DNA of 18,880 bases from Rodentolepis nana (Eukaryota > Platyhelminthes > Cestoda > Cyclophyllidea > Hymenolepididae). The position numbers and the translations under genes were made by a program. Location: the NCBI GenBank assembly GCA_900617975.1, contig UZAE01013819.1, forward strand, positions 1 to 18,880. Reading direction: 5' to 3'. This document shows, one piece after another, positions 12,201 through 18,880 of this stretch (positions within the stretch are counted from its first letter, which is position 1; each line of letters opens with the position of its first letter). The notes beneath the pieces were generated by a model. The model searched no databases, had not been told where the DNA came from, and saw only the letters and a program-made list of their open reading frames with translations.

Positions 12201-15200
12201 GTTGTACTTTTGCTGATAAAGTCCGAAATCGGAATAAATAAAGTACTATAAACTAAAAGGTTCTAATAAAGCTGAAGATGCTCAGAAACCTTAATTCAAA
12301 GACTGAAATTCCTCAAAATTGCCGTCTCTACTCTCTTATTGAAAACCGTGTTAAATAGTACTTCAAATACAACAATTTGTAAACGGTTTTCATTGTCACT
12401 AGAATGAGCATTAAAGCGCGACAGGAAAAGATGACTCAAACTTGAAACCATTTATTGGAAATATCTATCTTTTTGTAAAGAGTGATGGAAATGCTTTCAA
12501 TGTTTCAAGATAATGTTTGTTATCACTGACTATTGTTACTATCAAAGGCACATTCTTTTAGGCTATATTACATATTGCAAACATGAAAATCACGTGACTT
12601 TCTGTCCTTTCAATCGATGATGTTCGAGAGAAGAAGCTCTCTCTTCTGTTCCATAATGGCAATGAATTGAAGATGCATATGGATGCTATTGAAGTGGAAG
12701 AATTTTGAAAAGATGTGAAGGTCCTGCAAAATGCTTTTAATTTTATCTCCTTGCTGATCTTTTCGTCGTCTAGTGCTAGCGAATAATTTAACCATCTAAT
12801 TAATGGAGGACACAAAGATCGAGTGGGTAGTGTACTGCCCTGATCAATAAACGATGCTGTATGGAAATAACTCATGAAAATCAATACCAGTAGCCAATTG
12901 TATCTGACTGATACTTCAGGTTATTTATAATAAATAATTTTAGGAGATAAAAGTGAATTAAAGTGGTGCAAAAATAACCAATCAAATAAGTCGACTGGTC
13001 AGCAACCGGTGAACATTATGAGCATGAACCCACATAAGAATTATGACAACGGAAAAAATTAGACTTACGAAACTTGACTAATCGACCAAATCAGTATATG
13101 TAGAACATTAATAATTTGAGTCATGACGTAAATCTCGGTGGCGACGCTCAATTTCAGTCTCACGTTAACTGTTTTACTCGAAAAAATTGTGACGGTCACA
13201 TTACTTATTCCGTCTGTAAATGCTCTCTTGCCTTTTGACTGAAGTTTACATACAAATATTACATATTTTCCAGCACATGGTTTAATTATTAATGAACTAA
13301 CAGATGAAAAAATATTTATTTGAGTTATAAATTGCTGGTTAGAACGACTCAAATTTCCCATTGCATTGGAAAAAGCTCATAAAATAAAATATTTTCTTTC
13401 TATTAACTTCAACTTGTGATAGTAGACCACTCTGTTTGCCAATGATCCAATTGGGGGCACCCAATACCAAATCTTCAATTTTCGCTTTAAAGGAGATTTT
13501 AAATCCTCCCTAACTCCATTGGATTACCCAACCTACATTAAATTGAAATGCCACTTTAGTAAATAAGTTGGGATATTAAAATCAATTGTAAAGCGATTCC
13601 TAGGAAAGAAAATAGTCTCAAATACATTGCATCTATTGCGAGGAGACAATATTGTAACTTCGCTAAGAGACGCTTTACCCAGAGGAAAAGGATAATGTTG
13701 ATATGGAGGGAGGACGGGGTGGGGGTGTTNTTGGGGGGGGGGGTGTATCGTCATTTTCCCTAGCGTGCATAATCACCTGGAGCAAAAAGATTCCAGTCCA
13801 GTTCCACTCAGTCCCGTTGTACAAGAAGCAAACGAATCCGTGTCGTACCCAAGAGAGACGACGGCTAATCGATTTTATTACCATAAAGTTGTCTATTTTC
13901 TCTCCGCCTCTTCCTCCCCATTTCAATCTATTTCCCTCCCCCCCCCCCCCCCCCCCNNNCCCCCCCCACCTCTGTCCCTGCTAACTGTTCTAAATAAGTC
14001 CCTGGGGATTTAGAAACGCATATTTGAAAAATGCTTTTGGATGACTCGTCAGAGTAAATACGCTGTTCGTTCCTATCATTTAATCGAAAATCTTCGCGTC
14101 TGCGTGGTGCCAAATCAGGTTTATTCAAAGAACCCTTGAATTTAATTAAGGTGGTTTGAGCCAAATAATATGCCGAAGTTCATATCGAACGCAATATAGA
14201 CAGAGATCTTCGACATGAGAGAATACGCGGAACATTTTTGTTAAGACAAATACAGATCTCTCATCAAATTATTTGTGAGATGTTCGTTGTTGTTTAAAAT
14301 TGCTTTTAGTTTGACAAGATATCTTGTGGAGTAGACCTTTTTAGAAATAGAATAAACTTATACCTTACTGCTTATATAAACTTAGATAATTAAAACGTTA
14401 ATCATTTATTTAATAGATTTTGGATGCATGAATGCGCTCGTAATAACATGAATAACAATCAAATTTTGTCAAGTTGAACAGACTCCCGAAGGCCTATAGA
14501 TTTTGTTTGTTTAACAAGGAATCAGACCGGGTATACAAAGCTGAAAAGGAGAAGAATTGGCAGAATAATCGTTTCCAGTTCAGATCTGAGAGCTGTCTTG
14601 TGGCCAAGTTGATTCTAAGAATGCGGCAACATGTGGCCATATAAAATAAAAAAGTGTGTATGACCCAAACCCACAGACCTATCAACTTTAAATGCTCTAA
14701 GGAATTGGATACTCTTTATTCACAGAGTTATTTATATTCTCAAGTCGATTCTTAAATTAATAGACTTGACATAAAGCTATAAAAATCGATGGTGAATATC
14801 AATTTTGTATCAACAAGATACAGAGGCGCTGCCCAGGAAAATGAAAAAAAAATCTCTACGGTTAAAACCCCAAAATTCCATTTTATATTGATAGATATAT
14901 ACCTGTAGTTATGCTATTTATCAAGGAGTGTGGGATAGATCTACCTCCACGTGATGCATCCTGGGCAACGTATAATCGTTCGACAAAAAGTCTTTTAACC
15001 GGCAGTTGACTTCTCACTTCAAACAACCATCGCCCCCCCCCTGTATGTCATATTCGACCCCTATCACAGTACTCATCTTACCCTTTCTGAGCCTTTGTGT
15101 CTATCTGTTTCTTTTACATCTGTGAATCACTCTTCTATTCCCCCTCCCCTCTGTGAAGCCCGAAGTCAACTAAAGGGCTAATGATAACTATCAAGACGCC

Positions 15201-18103
15201 TGACATTTGTTATAAATAAATAAATGCTATATATCAAGAGTAATAATAGTCGCGTTATGTGGAAGAATTAATAATATTTTATGTTGCTCTCTAATCAACC
15301 TCACTTTGTTTAATTTTGTTTATTTATAGAATTGGATCTAGAAAAAATGAAAGAATACATTATCAGCATGTGTGTTAGGTTGCATTTTCAAATGCTTTTG
15401 GCATATTGTGGAAACGGGATGAAAAATTTCCTCAACTTATTCGGAATAGTTCGGGACATTGGAAATGAACATAGAAATCACTCCGTGTAACTTTTGCCTT
15501 AGAGACATTAAAAAAGGGTGTTCCTTGGGTCCTACTGTATTTCGTGGCCATTAAAATTCATTATTTATACAACTCTGCATCCAAATATCAATGCTTATTT
15601 TGTTGTTTCAATGATAGTATTATGAGTGTGTTATTTAAATTTTTATGCCCGAAATTTGAATGAAATTCCGGAAATCAAGAATCTCATATACATTTTTGCA
15701 TAGTAAACGAAATTCGGACTAAGCCATCTGCAGTTTGGAGTCATGGAATCAAGTACTTCGAAAAGCATGCCCAATCTAACAAAAATTCGTAAGATTTAGC
15801 TGAATCCTACAAGGAACTGTTACCGTATAATTGTTTTATCTTACCTAGTTTAAGTGTTGGCCAATTCTCCATTTTCCTCCTTAGACCTTGAACGAATATT
15901 TGATGCAGGAACATCAAAGTTTCTCTAAAATTTCGTTGAAAATAAAAAGGATTAACTTTCTGCTAAATTTAATTTTATGTCATATAGAATTAGATAGATT
16001 CTATCTTCAATGATAATGTCTGATGAACGGGATTAAATGGCAGTATGTAACTAACAGTTCTAAAAAATTTTAATTTGATAAATTACACTGAAAATTCTCC
16101 TCTCTCTGTAAGAAGCTAGAATGATGACAAAATTTCTTCCATTTATTTTAAACTTCTAAATCCTTGATGTGATTTGACGTAATTTTTAATCCCATTTTTG
16201 TCAGTTTCTGCATAAATATGCACAATTTGCATTTAGTCCCGAAAACATAATTTTACTCTAACAAATATTTCTATCTGTCACTGAAATAATGTATTTCATT
16301 AAAATGTTTCGATTTGCATTCATTGATTTATCTCGTGTCAAACCACCTTCATTTAAATACATTATTGCTAAATTAAATTAAATTAACTAATGAAAATATT
16401 TTCAGTTGTAAAATACGGAAATTCCTGTCAAAATATTATCATATGACCTGCTAGCTAATTTATTGGCACCTATTGACAAGTATCAGTTTTTAATTATTGA
16501 AGTTATCTAAAATGAAGTGGTGAAAATTGGTAGGATATGACCTTTTAATCTTATCTTATCTAAACAAGGGAAAAAAGTTTGGTCACTATCCAGTGGGAAT
16601 AGGTGTTTGTCACCAATTTAAAAAAAGTATCGTTTGCCAGAAGGATTTTAAGGATAAAGTGGGATCATCGAAATTCAACTTTCATTTAATGTTAAAACAG
16701 AAAACTACTTTCCTTTTGATGGAAATTCCTTTGATATTACTTGGCAGCTTTCCAACCAATTTGAAAAAAGTTTTGTTGAAATAATACTCGCCTTTTACCA
16801 TTTTAGCAATAATTTTATTTTCTAATTTTTTAAGTACCTTTTTCTTCTCCATTTGAATTTCCGTAAAAAGATAGCCAAATTTCTTCCTAACCCCATTCTT
16901 TTAACTTAATTTTGCTACAAGGTATTAAAAGTGAAACATGGAAATTATCTAACTAAATTTATTTGTTCAGTTGGCAATAAATTTGATTTTGCAAGATGTC
17001 ACTTTGGAATAGTCAACTCTGCATTCTTTTTGATTGGCCACTTTTCAACTGACGAAAACAGAAAAAAATTTGATCGGATTTCTACCGTTTTCCCATTTTT
17101 ATACATAATTTGGTATTTTATGCACGAAATAACTAATATGAAGTAATTGAGCAATTAAAAGAGATATTTGAGAAAATAGTGTCCTGTTTATAAAGATTAT
17201 TTCACTAAATACAGTTAGTTAAGAACCTAAAAGTTCATAAATTGTAGGGGAAGCCAGCAAAACTGATTAGAAGTGTCGTAACTCTTAACAATTATAGAAA
17301 ACGACGCAATTATTACAACTCTGGTTGTGATATATCCCCTTATTGGCTTCCTTTGTGCGGATTGATGAAAAAAGGAATATATTACAACAAAATTAGAGTC
17401 GAACCAGTCTCATCGAAGAAAAAACGTTTTAGGGCTCGAAATATTCTTTCAACCTTCTTTTTCTGAAATTTATCACTTCCTTTCATTTCAAATCAACGAA
17501 AAACTCACTAATCAACCCAAGCATTTAAATAAAACAAAATCATCATTTAAAAAATTGTCGCTTAATTTCCTAACTTAAAGACTAATGGTAAAATAGCAAA
17601 TCAAACATTCAAAGGTGAAAAAAGCTTATATGATTAAATGGTCCATATCATTCGTTTTGTTATTGTGCATGTATATGTGCATTAAAACAAAAGCGATGTA
17701 TCAAAATTTTTCCCAAATGAAAGAGAAGCAGATTCTACAATTTAAAAAGTTAATTACAGATGCCGATAACTTATTATTTAGCTACACAAGCTGGTTTCTA
17801 AAATACAAGAGCAGCAATGGCCAATAATATTGGATGTTATTCTGCTTACACATTTAGGCAAATCGAGTTGACATCTTCGTGAGTGATGATTGGCTTTTTG
17901 GAGCTGGCGGCCATTCGAAATGGTCGAAGAAAGCAAGTGACTAAGGTGATGAGCTGTTGAACGTATTCCTCCTCCCCCTCAAACAGCTTAAACACGATGG
18001 AATTTCGTTTTCGCATTGACTCAGCATGAGGTGATAGGAGATATTCCTCCACAATGTGTTTCCATCGACGCCGACATAACCACCCTCGTAGAAACGATTG
18101 TAC
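19..18103 (-). CDS. RASGRF: RasGRF family guanine nucleotide exchange factor, internal part (16 exons)
   Basis: This is a split gene on the minus strand encoding the middle of a RasGRF protein. The family comprises calcium/calmodulin-responsive exchange factors that load GTP onto Ras (CDC25 domain) and Rac (DH-PH module), acting at the inner plasma membrane. The 16 exons join in matching phase to 844 codons without a stop: IQ motif and DH (about residues 1-240), PH (about 240-506, with an insertion of about 131 residues), REM (about 540-640), then a disordered linker (640-844). Landmarks are [58 protein letters not shown] and [17 protein letters not shown], all close to vertebrate RASGRF1/2. 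The order IQ-DH-PH-REM excludes SOS, which lacks the IQ motif, and RasGRP, which lacks DH-PH. The start codon, first PH and CDC25 catalytic domain fall outside the window. All splice sites are GT-AG except the acceptor before exon 12. Confidence 0.95.
181..187 (-). promoter_or_regulatory. Putative branch point TACTAAC for exon 16
   Basis: On the minus strand GTACTAACAAT matches the ideal branch-point sequence and lies about 47 nt upstream of the acceptor at 135-136. It immediately follows the UG repeat. Identification is by consensus and position only. Confidence 0.5.
187..253 (+). repeat. Compound dinucleotide microsatellite (AC)n(AT)n
   Basis: An AC run from 187 with one interruption (AAAC) passes into an AT run to about 253. 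It lies in intron 15. In the transcript (minus strand) it reads (UA)n(UG)n directly upstream of TACTAAC (rc of 181-187). Open frames on both strands here are artefacts of the repeat. Confidence 0.97.
372..522 (-). CDS. RASGRF: RasGRF exon 15: linker
   Basis: Encodes 50 residues, [26 protein letters not shown] and a Lys/Pro/Ser run [14 protein letters not shown]. No domain is recognised and it appears disordered. The acceptor CGTCTTTCAG is strong. The donor is GTAAAT. Phase is 0 in and 1 out, matching both neighbours. Confidence 0.75.
523..954 (-). other. Intron 14 (432 nt)
   Basis: AT-rich, with consensus GTAAGT donor and TTTCAG acceptor. Nothing else is seen in it. Confidence 0.78.
955..1133 (-). 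CDS. RASGRF: RasGRF exon 14: linker
   Basis: Encodes 59 residues of polar, Ser/Lys-rich sequence ([46 protein letters not shown]) with no domain I recognise. It falls where vertebrate RasGRF has its variable Ser/Pro-rich PEST-like region between REM and CDC25. Support is the strong splice sites (TTTTCCATTAG acceptor and GTAAGT donor) and phase agreement with exons 13 and 15. Confidence 0.78.
1286..1479 (-). CDS. RASGRF: RasGRF exon 13: end of REM and post-REM linker with RRxS sites
   Basis: Completes the REM tail (LQA-N-KSCVFH, compare vertebrate FASSQNNKLL) and enters the linker. It contains GCGRRASQQ (RRAS codons 1434-1445) and KGGRRVSTG (RRVS codons 1377-1388), both fitting the RRxS consensus of cAMP-dependent protein kinase, and an acidic end [10 protein letters not shown]. 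The acceptor is TTTTACTAG and the donor GTTAGC. The phase is 2 in (AA+C gives Asn) and 1 out. Confidence 0.85.
2974..3419 (+). repeat. SINE-like retroposon, copy A (with internal minisatellite)
   Basis: Shares its whole length with copy B (14926-15223), from TACCTCCACGTGATGCA near the left end to AACTATCAAGACGCCTG near the right. It is flanked by a 16-bp direct repeat with one mismatch, ATATACCATTATAGAT (2958-2973 as TATACC..., starting 2956 with the ragged left edge) and ATATACCATAATAGAT (3420-3435), read as a target-site duplication. The right end carries a short A-rich tail. It is longer than copy B because it holds four instead of one 40-42 bp units and keeps about 25 bp (around 3325-3350) that copy B lacks. 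It has no coding capacity and lies antisense in intron 12. Confidence 0.8.
3113..3277 (+). repeat. Minisatellite, four 40-42 bp units inside copy A
   Basis: Four tandem units start at 3113, 3155, 3195 and 3237, each beginning ACAGTACTCA and ending CCTTTGTGTCT. The unit is present once in copy B (from about 15066), so it expanded inside this copy. Open frames on the plus strand here are only a by-product of the repeat. Confidence 0.93.
3660..3874 (-). CDS. RASGRF: RasGRF exon 12: REM (RasGEF N-terminal) motif
   Basis: Begins [20 protein letters not shown] and continues [20 protein letters not shown] to DLFDSMLQA. The match to vertebrate [20 protein letters not shown] and SIDFLNTFLHTYRIFTT is clear. 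In this family the REM helices pack against and stabilise the CDC25 domain. The donor GTAAGC leaves phase 2. The start is set by homology and by phase with exon 11. The two bases before it are CG, not AG, and no AG occurs upstream until well beyond an in-frame TAA, so this acceptor is non-canonical or reflects a base error. Confidence 0.93.
3875..4729 (-). other. Intron 11 (855 nt) with non-AG 3' end
   Basis: Starts GTACTT and ends TTATTCTCTCG immediately before the conserved REM codons. It has a good pyrimidine tract but no AG. The rest is AT-rich with no other feature. Confidence 0.75.
4730..4805 (-). CDS. RASGRF: RasGRF exon 11: start of REM region
   Basis: A 76-nt exon encoding [17 protein letters not shown] and RNSCKMPQ. 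It corresponds to vertebrate [25 protein letters not shown], with the NSCK and PQ residues kept. The acceptor TTCCTCCAG is strong. The donor GTACTT after CAA is weak. Phase is 2 in and 0 out. The split codon with exon 10 (CG+A) is Arg. Confidence 0.9.
4875..4957 (-). CDS. RASGRF: RasGRF exon 10: PH-REM connector
   Basis: An 83-nt exon found from its position and phase. It reads [12 protein letters not shown]...SSISMPYSV and aligns loosely with the vertebrate segment CVDNIRCNGLM...SKVTVPQMI. Similarity is modest, but the Cys-[IV] start straight after DISQ, the family length, an acceptor CATTTTAG with a good pyrimidine tract, and a phase-2 donor GTAAAA that fits exon 11 make it convincing. Confidence 0.85.
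4958..6623 (-). other. Intron 9 (1666 nt)
   Basis: Mostly AT-rich. A more GC-rich patch at about 5820-6050 has a short inverted repeat (GGAAGCT-C-AGCTTCC, 5993-6007) and may be an old repeat. A 77-codon plus-strand open frame at 5368-5601 is unrecognised and probably chance. Confidence 0.75.
6624..6892 (-). CDS. RASGRF: RasGRF exon 9: rest of insertion and C-terminal half of PH domain
   Basis: The first 49 or so residues after the split Gly continue the insertion. They are basic and Ser/Thr/Ala-rich, with [14 protein letters not shown], an acidic SDDDSP and poly-Ala-like AVNAAAN. The PH domain resumes at about 6743 with [10 protein letters not shown] and [19 protein letters not shown]. That contains the invariant PH C-helix tryptophan and matches vertebrate ILVASSRQEKAAWTSDISQ. 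The acceptor is TTAAAAAAG, a weak pyrimidine tract, and the donor GTAAGC. Exit is phase 0. Confidence 0.92.
6893..7531 (-). other. Intron 8 (639 nt)
   Basis: Separates the two exons that encode the PH insertion. The frame of exon 8 stays open into it for about 30 nt, but the GTAACT donor and phase with exon 9 fix the boundary. No other feature is seen. Confidence 0.78.
7532..7777 (-). CDS. RASGRF: RasGRF exon 8: low-complexity insertion in PH domain (frame-neutral exon)
   Basis: A 246-nt exon, phase 1 in and phase 1 out, encoding 82 residues not recognisable in vertebrate RasGRF. It is rich in Gly, Pro, Gln, Ser and Ala: [14 protein letters not shown], a Ser/Thr stretch, [19 protein letters not shown], then a more hydrophobic [23 protein letters not shown] is a PxxP-type sequence that could bind SH3 domains (inference). 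The acceptor is TCTAAAG and the donor GTAACT. The length is divisible by three and the phase is symmetric, so skipping would keep the frame. Confidence 0.8.
7846..7921 (-). CDS. RASGRF: RasGRF exon 7: PH domain strand before insertion
   Basis: A 76-nt exon encoding [15 protein letters not shown] and then [10 protein letters not shown], corresponding to vertebrate KNGVISLIDCTLLED. The acceptor is TTCTTAG and the donor a consensus GTAAGT, leaving phase 1. The acidic tail marks the point where the family loop begins and where this gene has inserted a long low-complexity segment. Confidence 0.93.
7922..9755 (-). other. Intron 6 (1834 nt)
   Basis: AT-rich and non-coding. Holds the (TTTA)n run and a G-rich patch near 8020-8050 close to exon 7. 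Nothing else supportable is seen. Confidence 0.8.
8677..8699 (+). repeat. Tetranucleotide microsatellite (TTTA)n
   Basis: About six uninterrupted TTTA units in intron 6. No other structure is seen around it. Confidence 0.9.
9756..9925 (-). CDS. RASGRF: RasGRF exon 6: PH domain strands
   Basis: Encodes TLVQVTMNK, a short divergent loop, and the PH strands [19 protein letters not shown] and GRLKLAK. These match vertebrate GSLIQVPM...[26 protein letters not shown]. The acceptor is TTTTGTAG and the donor GTAGGC. The 170-nt exon is phase 1 in and phase 0 out. The intron in front is 56 nt. Confidence 0.95.
9982..10099 (-). CDS. RASGRF: RasGRF exon 5: end of DH, DH-PH junction
   Basis: Begins [20 protein letters not shown], almost identical to vertebrate RasGRF, and continues [19 protein letters not shown] into the first strand of the PH domain. 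The 118-nt exon enters in phase 0 and leaves in phase 1. The acceptor is TGTAAAG, poor in pyrimidines as expected in a 37-nt intron. The donor is GTGAGT. Confidence 0.95.
10100..10136 (-). other. 37-nt mini-intron 4
   Basis: Bounded by GTGAGT and AAAG, with the flanking DH codons conserved and in frame. 37 nt is not a multiple of three, so retention would shift the frame. It is far below the vertebrate minimum in common use and like the short-intron class known from flatworms. Confidence 0.92.
10137..10247 (-). CDS. RASGRF: RasGRF exon 4: conserved DH helix ([16 protein letters not shown])
   Basis: This 37-codon exon has phase 0 at both ends. It carries the DH signature helix [20 protein letters not shown], the most conserved part of the domain and part of the Rho-family GTPase contact surface in DH proteins, followed by the helix [14 protein letters not shown]. 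The acceptor is GATTTTAG and the donor a consensus GTGAGT. It is separated from exon 5 by an intron of only 37 nt. Confidence 0.95.
10248..11529 (-). other. Intron 3 (1282 nt)
   Basis: AT-rich and non-coding, with only the CRE-like octamer and adjacent small inverted repeat. Short open frames at 10500-10757 and 10749-10940 show no domain. Confidence 0.8.
11340..11347 (+). promoter_or_regulatory. Palindromic TGACGTCA (CRE consensus) in intron 3
   Basis: A perfect cAMP-response-element octamer. It is followed at 11350-11369 by a 7-bp inverted repeat (AAATTTG / CAAATTT) around TGCGCG. No promoter or transcript start is seen beside it, so the regulatory role is speculative. Confidence 0.25.
11530..11723 (-). 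CDS. RASGRF: RasGRF exon 3: DH domain core
   Basis: The exon encodes about residues 112-176: [20 protein letters not shown], the helix [12 protein letters not shown], a charged segment with two cysteines ([11 protein letters not shown]) and FLTCPMYQ. This is the central DH helical bundle and is conserved with vertebrate [20 protein letters not shown]. The acceptor is CTTTTCAG. The donor GTTGGT after CAG is weaker than consensus but gives phase 0 and joins cleanly to the IPRY of exon 4. Confidence 0.94.
13705..13743 (+). repeat. G-rich tract with an N, G-quadruplex-type pattern
   Basis: G runs at 13708-13710, 13716-13719, 13721-13725 and 13733-13743 are separated by loops of 5, 1 and 7 bases, fitting the G3+N1-7 pattern. 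Position 13730 is N, so the exact length is uncertain. Lies in intron 2 and would be C-rich in the RasGRF transcript. Confidence 0.7.
13934..13967 (+). repeat. Poly-C tract interrupted by NNN
   Basis: C runs from 13938 to 13956 and 13960 to 13967 flank three Ns at 13957-13959. It looks like a homopolymer the assembly could not close, so its true length is unknown. It is complementary in composition to the G tract about 200 bp to the left. Confidence 0.85.
14926..15223 (+). repeat. SINE-like retroposon, copy B
   Basis: About 298 bp homologous to copy A. It starts around GTGTGGGATAGATCTACC and ends in GACATTTGTTATAAATAAATAA, an AATA-type tail. Flanked by a 15-bp direct repeat with one mismatch: ATGCTATTTATCAAG (14911-14925) and ATGCTATATATCAAG (15224-15238). 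It shares CACGTG with copy A, and a TCGTTCGAC stretch is only weakly reminiscent of a pol III B box. No open reading frame. It sits antisense in intron 2. Confidence 0.85.
15845..15924 (-). CDS. RASGRF: RasGRF exon 2: DH domain, second segment
   Basis: An 80-nt exon too short to stand out as an open frame. It was found by looking for the residues missing between exons 1 and 3. It reads [20 protein letters not shown] then WPTLKL, matching the vertebrate stretch SETIMFLHQIFYQGLK...WPTLVLA. The acceptor is AATTTTAG and the donor GTAAGA. The phase is 2 in and 1 out, consistent with both neighbours: GT+A gives Val and G+GT gives Gly. Confidence 0.93.
15925..17849 (-). other. Intron 1 (1925 nt)
   Basis: AT-rich non-coding sequence. 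Plus-strand open frames at 16527-16784 and 16931-17146 have no recognisable domain and look like chance frames. No repeat copy was seen. Confidence 0.8.
17850..18103 (-). CDS. RASGRF: RasGRF exon 1 of window: IQ motif and start of DH domain
   Basis: The exon encodes residues 1-85 of the visible fragment. It opens directly with an IQ calmodulin-binding motif ([11 protein letters not shown], fitting [I/V]QxxxRGxxxR), followed by [15 protein letters not shown] and the first DH helix (EEEYVQQL). It then runs through [14 protein letters not shown] to EDVNSICLN. The acceptor is TATCAG just upstream of 18103. The preferred donor is GTAAGC at 17849, leaving phase 2. An alternative GTGTAA donor two bases earlier would break the phase with exon 2. 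The reading frame is open upstream as far as 18184, but those residues do not resemble the family, so I take them as intron. Confidence 0.93.
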
Positions 18104-18880
18104 CTGATATTTCAAAAAGTAATATTCCTGAAGATTTATTGAATTATTGCAATCATTAGCCAGTAAGCGGATGTTTACAACCACTCATTTGAAGAGGCAC
18201 GAGTTATGAAAGGGCTAAGTAGATTCTTTAAAATAATTGTTTAATTTTTTGCGAGCTTAGAAAAAAAATCAAATAATAAATGTTAAATAAGCCTTGTCAC
18301 ATTCTCTTTATAAACTAGATTAATATTTTAGAAGTTTAATGCGCACCTTAAGTCTAGGAATCATCAAGAGTAAACAGACGTTTAGAAAAGCTTGGCTCAA
18401 TCAAACATTATTGCTTAAAGACAAACGCAAAATGTCACAAAATACGTTGCTTTATAAATACCAATACTTTTAAATTAAGACTCGGTAAGGAACTAAATAC
18501 AAAACGAGTATTAAGGATAAGAAGGCAATCCTCAGATAGATGTAAGGATAAGCAAAATAGTTGTTTAAATTGTATAAAAATGCAAACCAATTGACATAAT
18601 ACCTTTCTATGTTTACGCCATGCCAAGAGGAAAGCCTAGATATGAAAAATCATCGAATTTCCTTGACAAAATCACAGAGTTCTAAGTGGTTAACTTTATA
18701 TTTATTGAAATAATTCATAGTTTATATTTTGTATGTACGGAATTACGTACACAATAACTTGGCAGCATTTTATTATTTATTCATATCAAATGACAGACGT
18801 TTTGATAGTTATCGTTGGCCCTTTAGTCGACTTCAGCCTTCACAGAGGGGAAGGAACATCAAAGTGAAAAAAGTCGAGAG
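18104..18880 (-). other. Intron upstream of exon 1 (partial)
   Basis: AT-rich, with stops in all frames over most of its length. Nothing resembling the coiled coil expected before the IQ motif was found, so the intron probably continues past the window. Its only identifiable content is repeat copy C at the right edge. Confidence 0.75.
18768..18880 (-). repeat. SINE-like retroposon, copy C, 3' end only (runs off window)
   Basis: Read on the minus strand this matches the right-hand third of copies A and B: CTCTGTGAAGGCTGAAGTCG, then AACTATCAAAACGTCTGTCATTTG, then an A/T-rich tail (ATGAATAAATAATAAAA). It keeps the ACTTTGATGTTCCTT portion that copy A has and copy B has lost. Only its 3' end lies in the window, so its target duplication cannot be tested. 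It is in sense orientation to the gene. Confidence 0.8.

Larger units (their letters stand above)
11724..15844 (-). other. Intron 2 (4121 nt)
   Basis: The largest intron. It contains repeat copy B, the G-rich and C-rich tracts with Ns, and otherwise AT-rich sequence. Overlapping open frames on the minus strand at 12558-12884 have no recognisable similarity. The exon 2 / exon 3 junction codon (G+GT) is consistent with no missing exon. Confidence 0.85.

Noticed and set aside
12558..12884. Two overlapping minus-strand open frames (108 and 61 codons) and a coding-like plus-strand stretch near 12598-12710
   Set aside because: No recognisable family in any frame, plus-strand reading is broken by stops, and the exon 2 to exon 3 junction is already complete. 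An old element relic is possible but not supportable.
13675..14013. Gly- and Pro-rich open frames on both strands
   Set aside because: Created by the poly-G and poly-C tracts and passing through Ns; no conserved sequence outside the homopolymers.
16527..17146. Two plus-strand open frames in intron 1
   Set aside because: Lys/Phe/Leu-rich composition as expected from AT-rich DNA, no domain, no splice or promoter support.
18104..18184. Extension of exon 1 upstream to the Met at 18184 as an alternative start
   Set aside because: Residues do not resemble the family, a TATCAG acceptor sits exactly at the conserved VQSF, and the family has a PH and coiled coil further upstream.
1..18880. CRISPR array, bacterial operon, tRNA or rRNA genes
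   Set aside because: Spliced eukaryotic gene structure throughout; no direct-repeat/spacer pattern, cloverleaf or rRNA-like sequence was recognised on either strand.

Overview
The window is a piece of an animal nuclear genome. It is AT-rich and dominated by introns, and it carries one recognisable gene on the minus strand. That gene is a Ras guanine-nucleotide-releasing factor of the RasGRF (CDC25Mm / RASGRF1-RASGRF2) family. I could chain sixteen internal exons from 18103 down to 19. Their reading phases match at every junction and give 2532 nt, exactly 844 codons. In order the exons encode an IQ motif, a Dbl-homology (DH) domain, a PH domain with a large low-complexity insertion, the RasGEF N-terminal (REM) motif, and a long Ser/Pro/Lys-rich linker. 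The N-terminal PH and coiled-coil part lies beyond 18880. The catalytic CDC25/RasGEF domain lies beyond position 1. Most DH, PH and REM segments align by eye with the remembered vertebrate family.

The host is an invertebrate, and I suspect a flatworm, perhaps a tapeworm. The reasons are low GC, very short introns (37, 56, 68 and 69 nt) mixed with kilobase introns, and a RasGRF that is clear but diverged. The species assignment is inference only.

Layout from gene 5' to 3': end-of-window intron (18104-18880), exon 1 (17850-18103), exon 2 (15845-15924), a 4.1 kb intron with a repeat copy and two homopolymer tracts containing Ns, exon 3 (11530-11723), exons 4-6 (9756-10247), exons 7-8 (7532-7921), exon 9 (6624-6892), exons 10-11 (4730-4957), exon 12 (3660-3874), a 2.2 kb intron with another repeat copy, exons 13-16 (19-1479). 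No second gene, tRNA or rRNA could be supported on either strand.

The most interesting points are these. (i) A SINE-like retroposon family has three copies in introns of this one gene. Two complete copies are bounded by near-perfect 15-16 bp direct repeats and have an A/T-rich tail. (ii) An insertion of about 131 residues sits inside the second PH domain, and most of it is encoded by a frame-neutral exon that could be skipped. (iii) The splice acceptor before the strongly conserved REM exon reads CG instead of AG. (iv) Two RRxS protein kinase A-type sites lie just after REM. (v) A UG/UA microsatellite abuts a perfect TACTAAC branch-point sequence upstream of the last exon.
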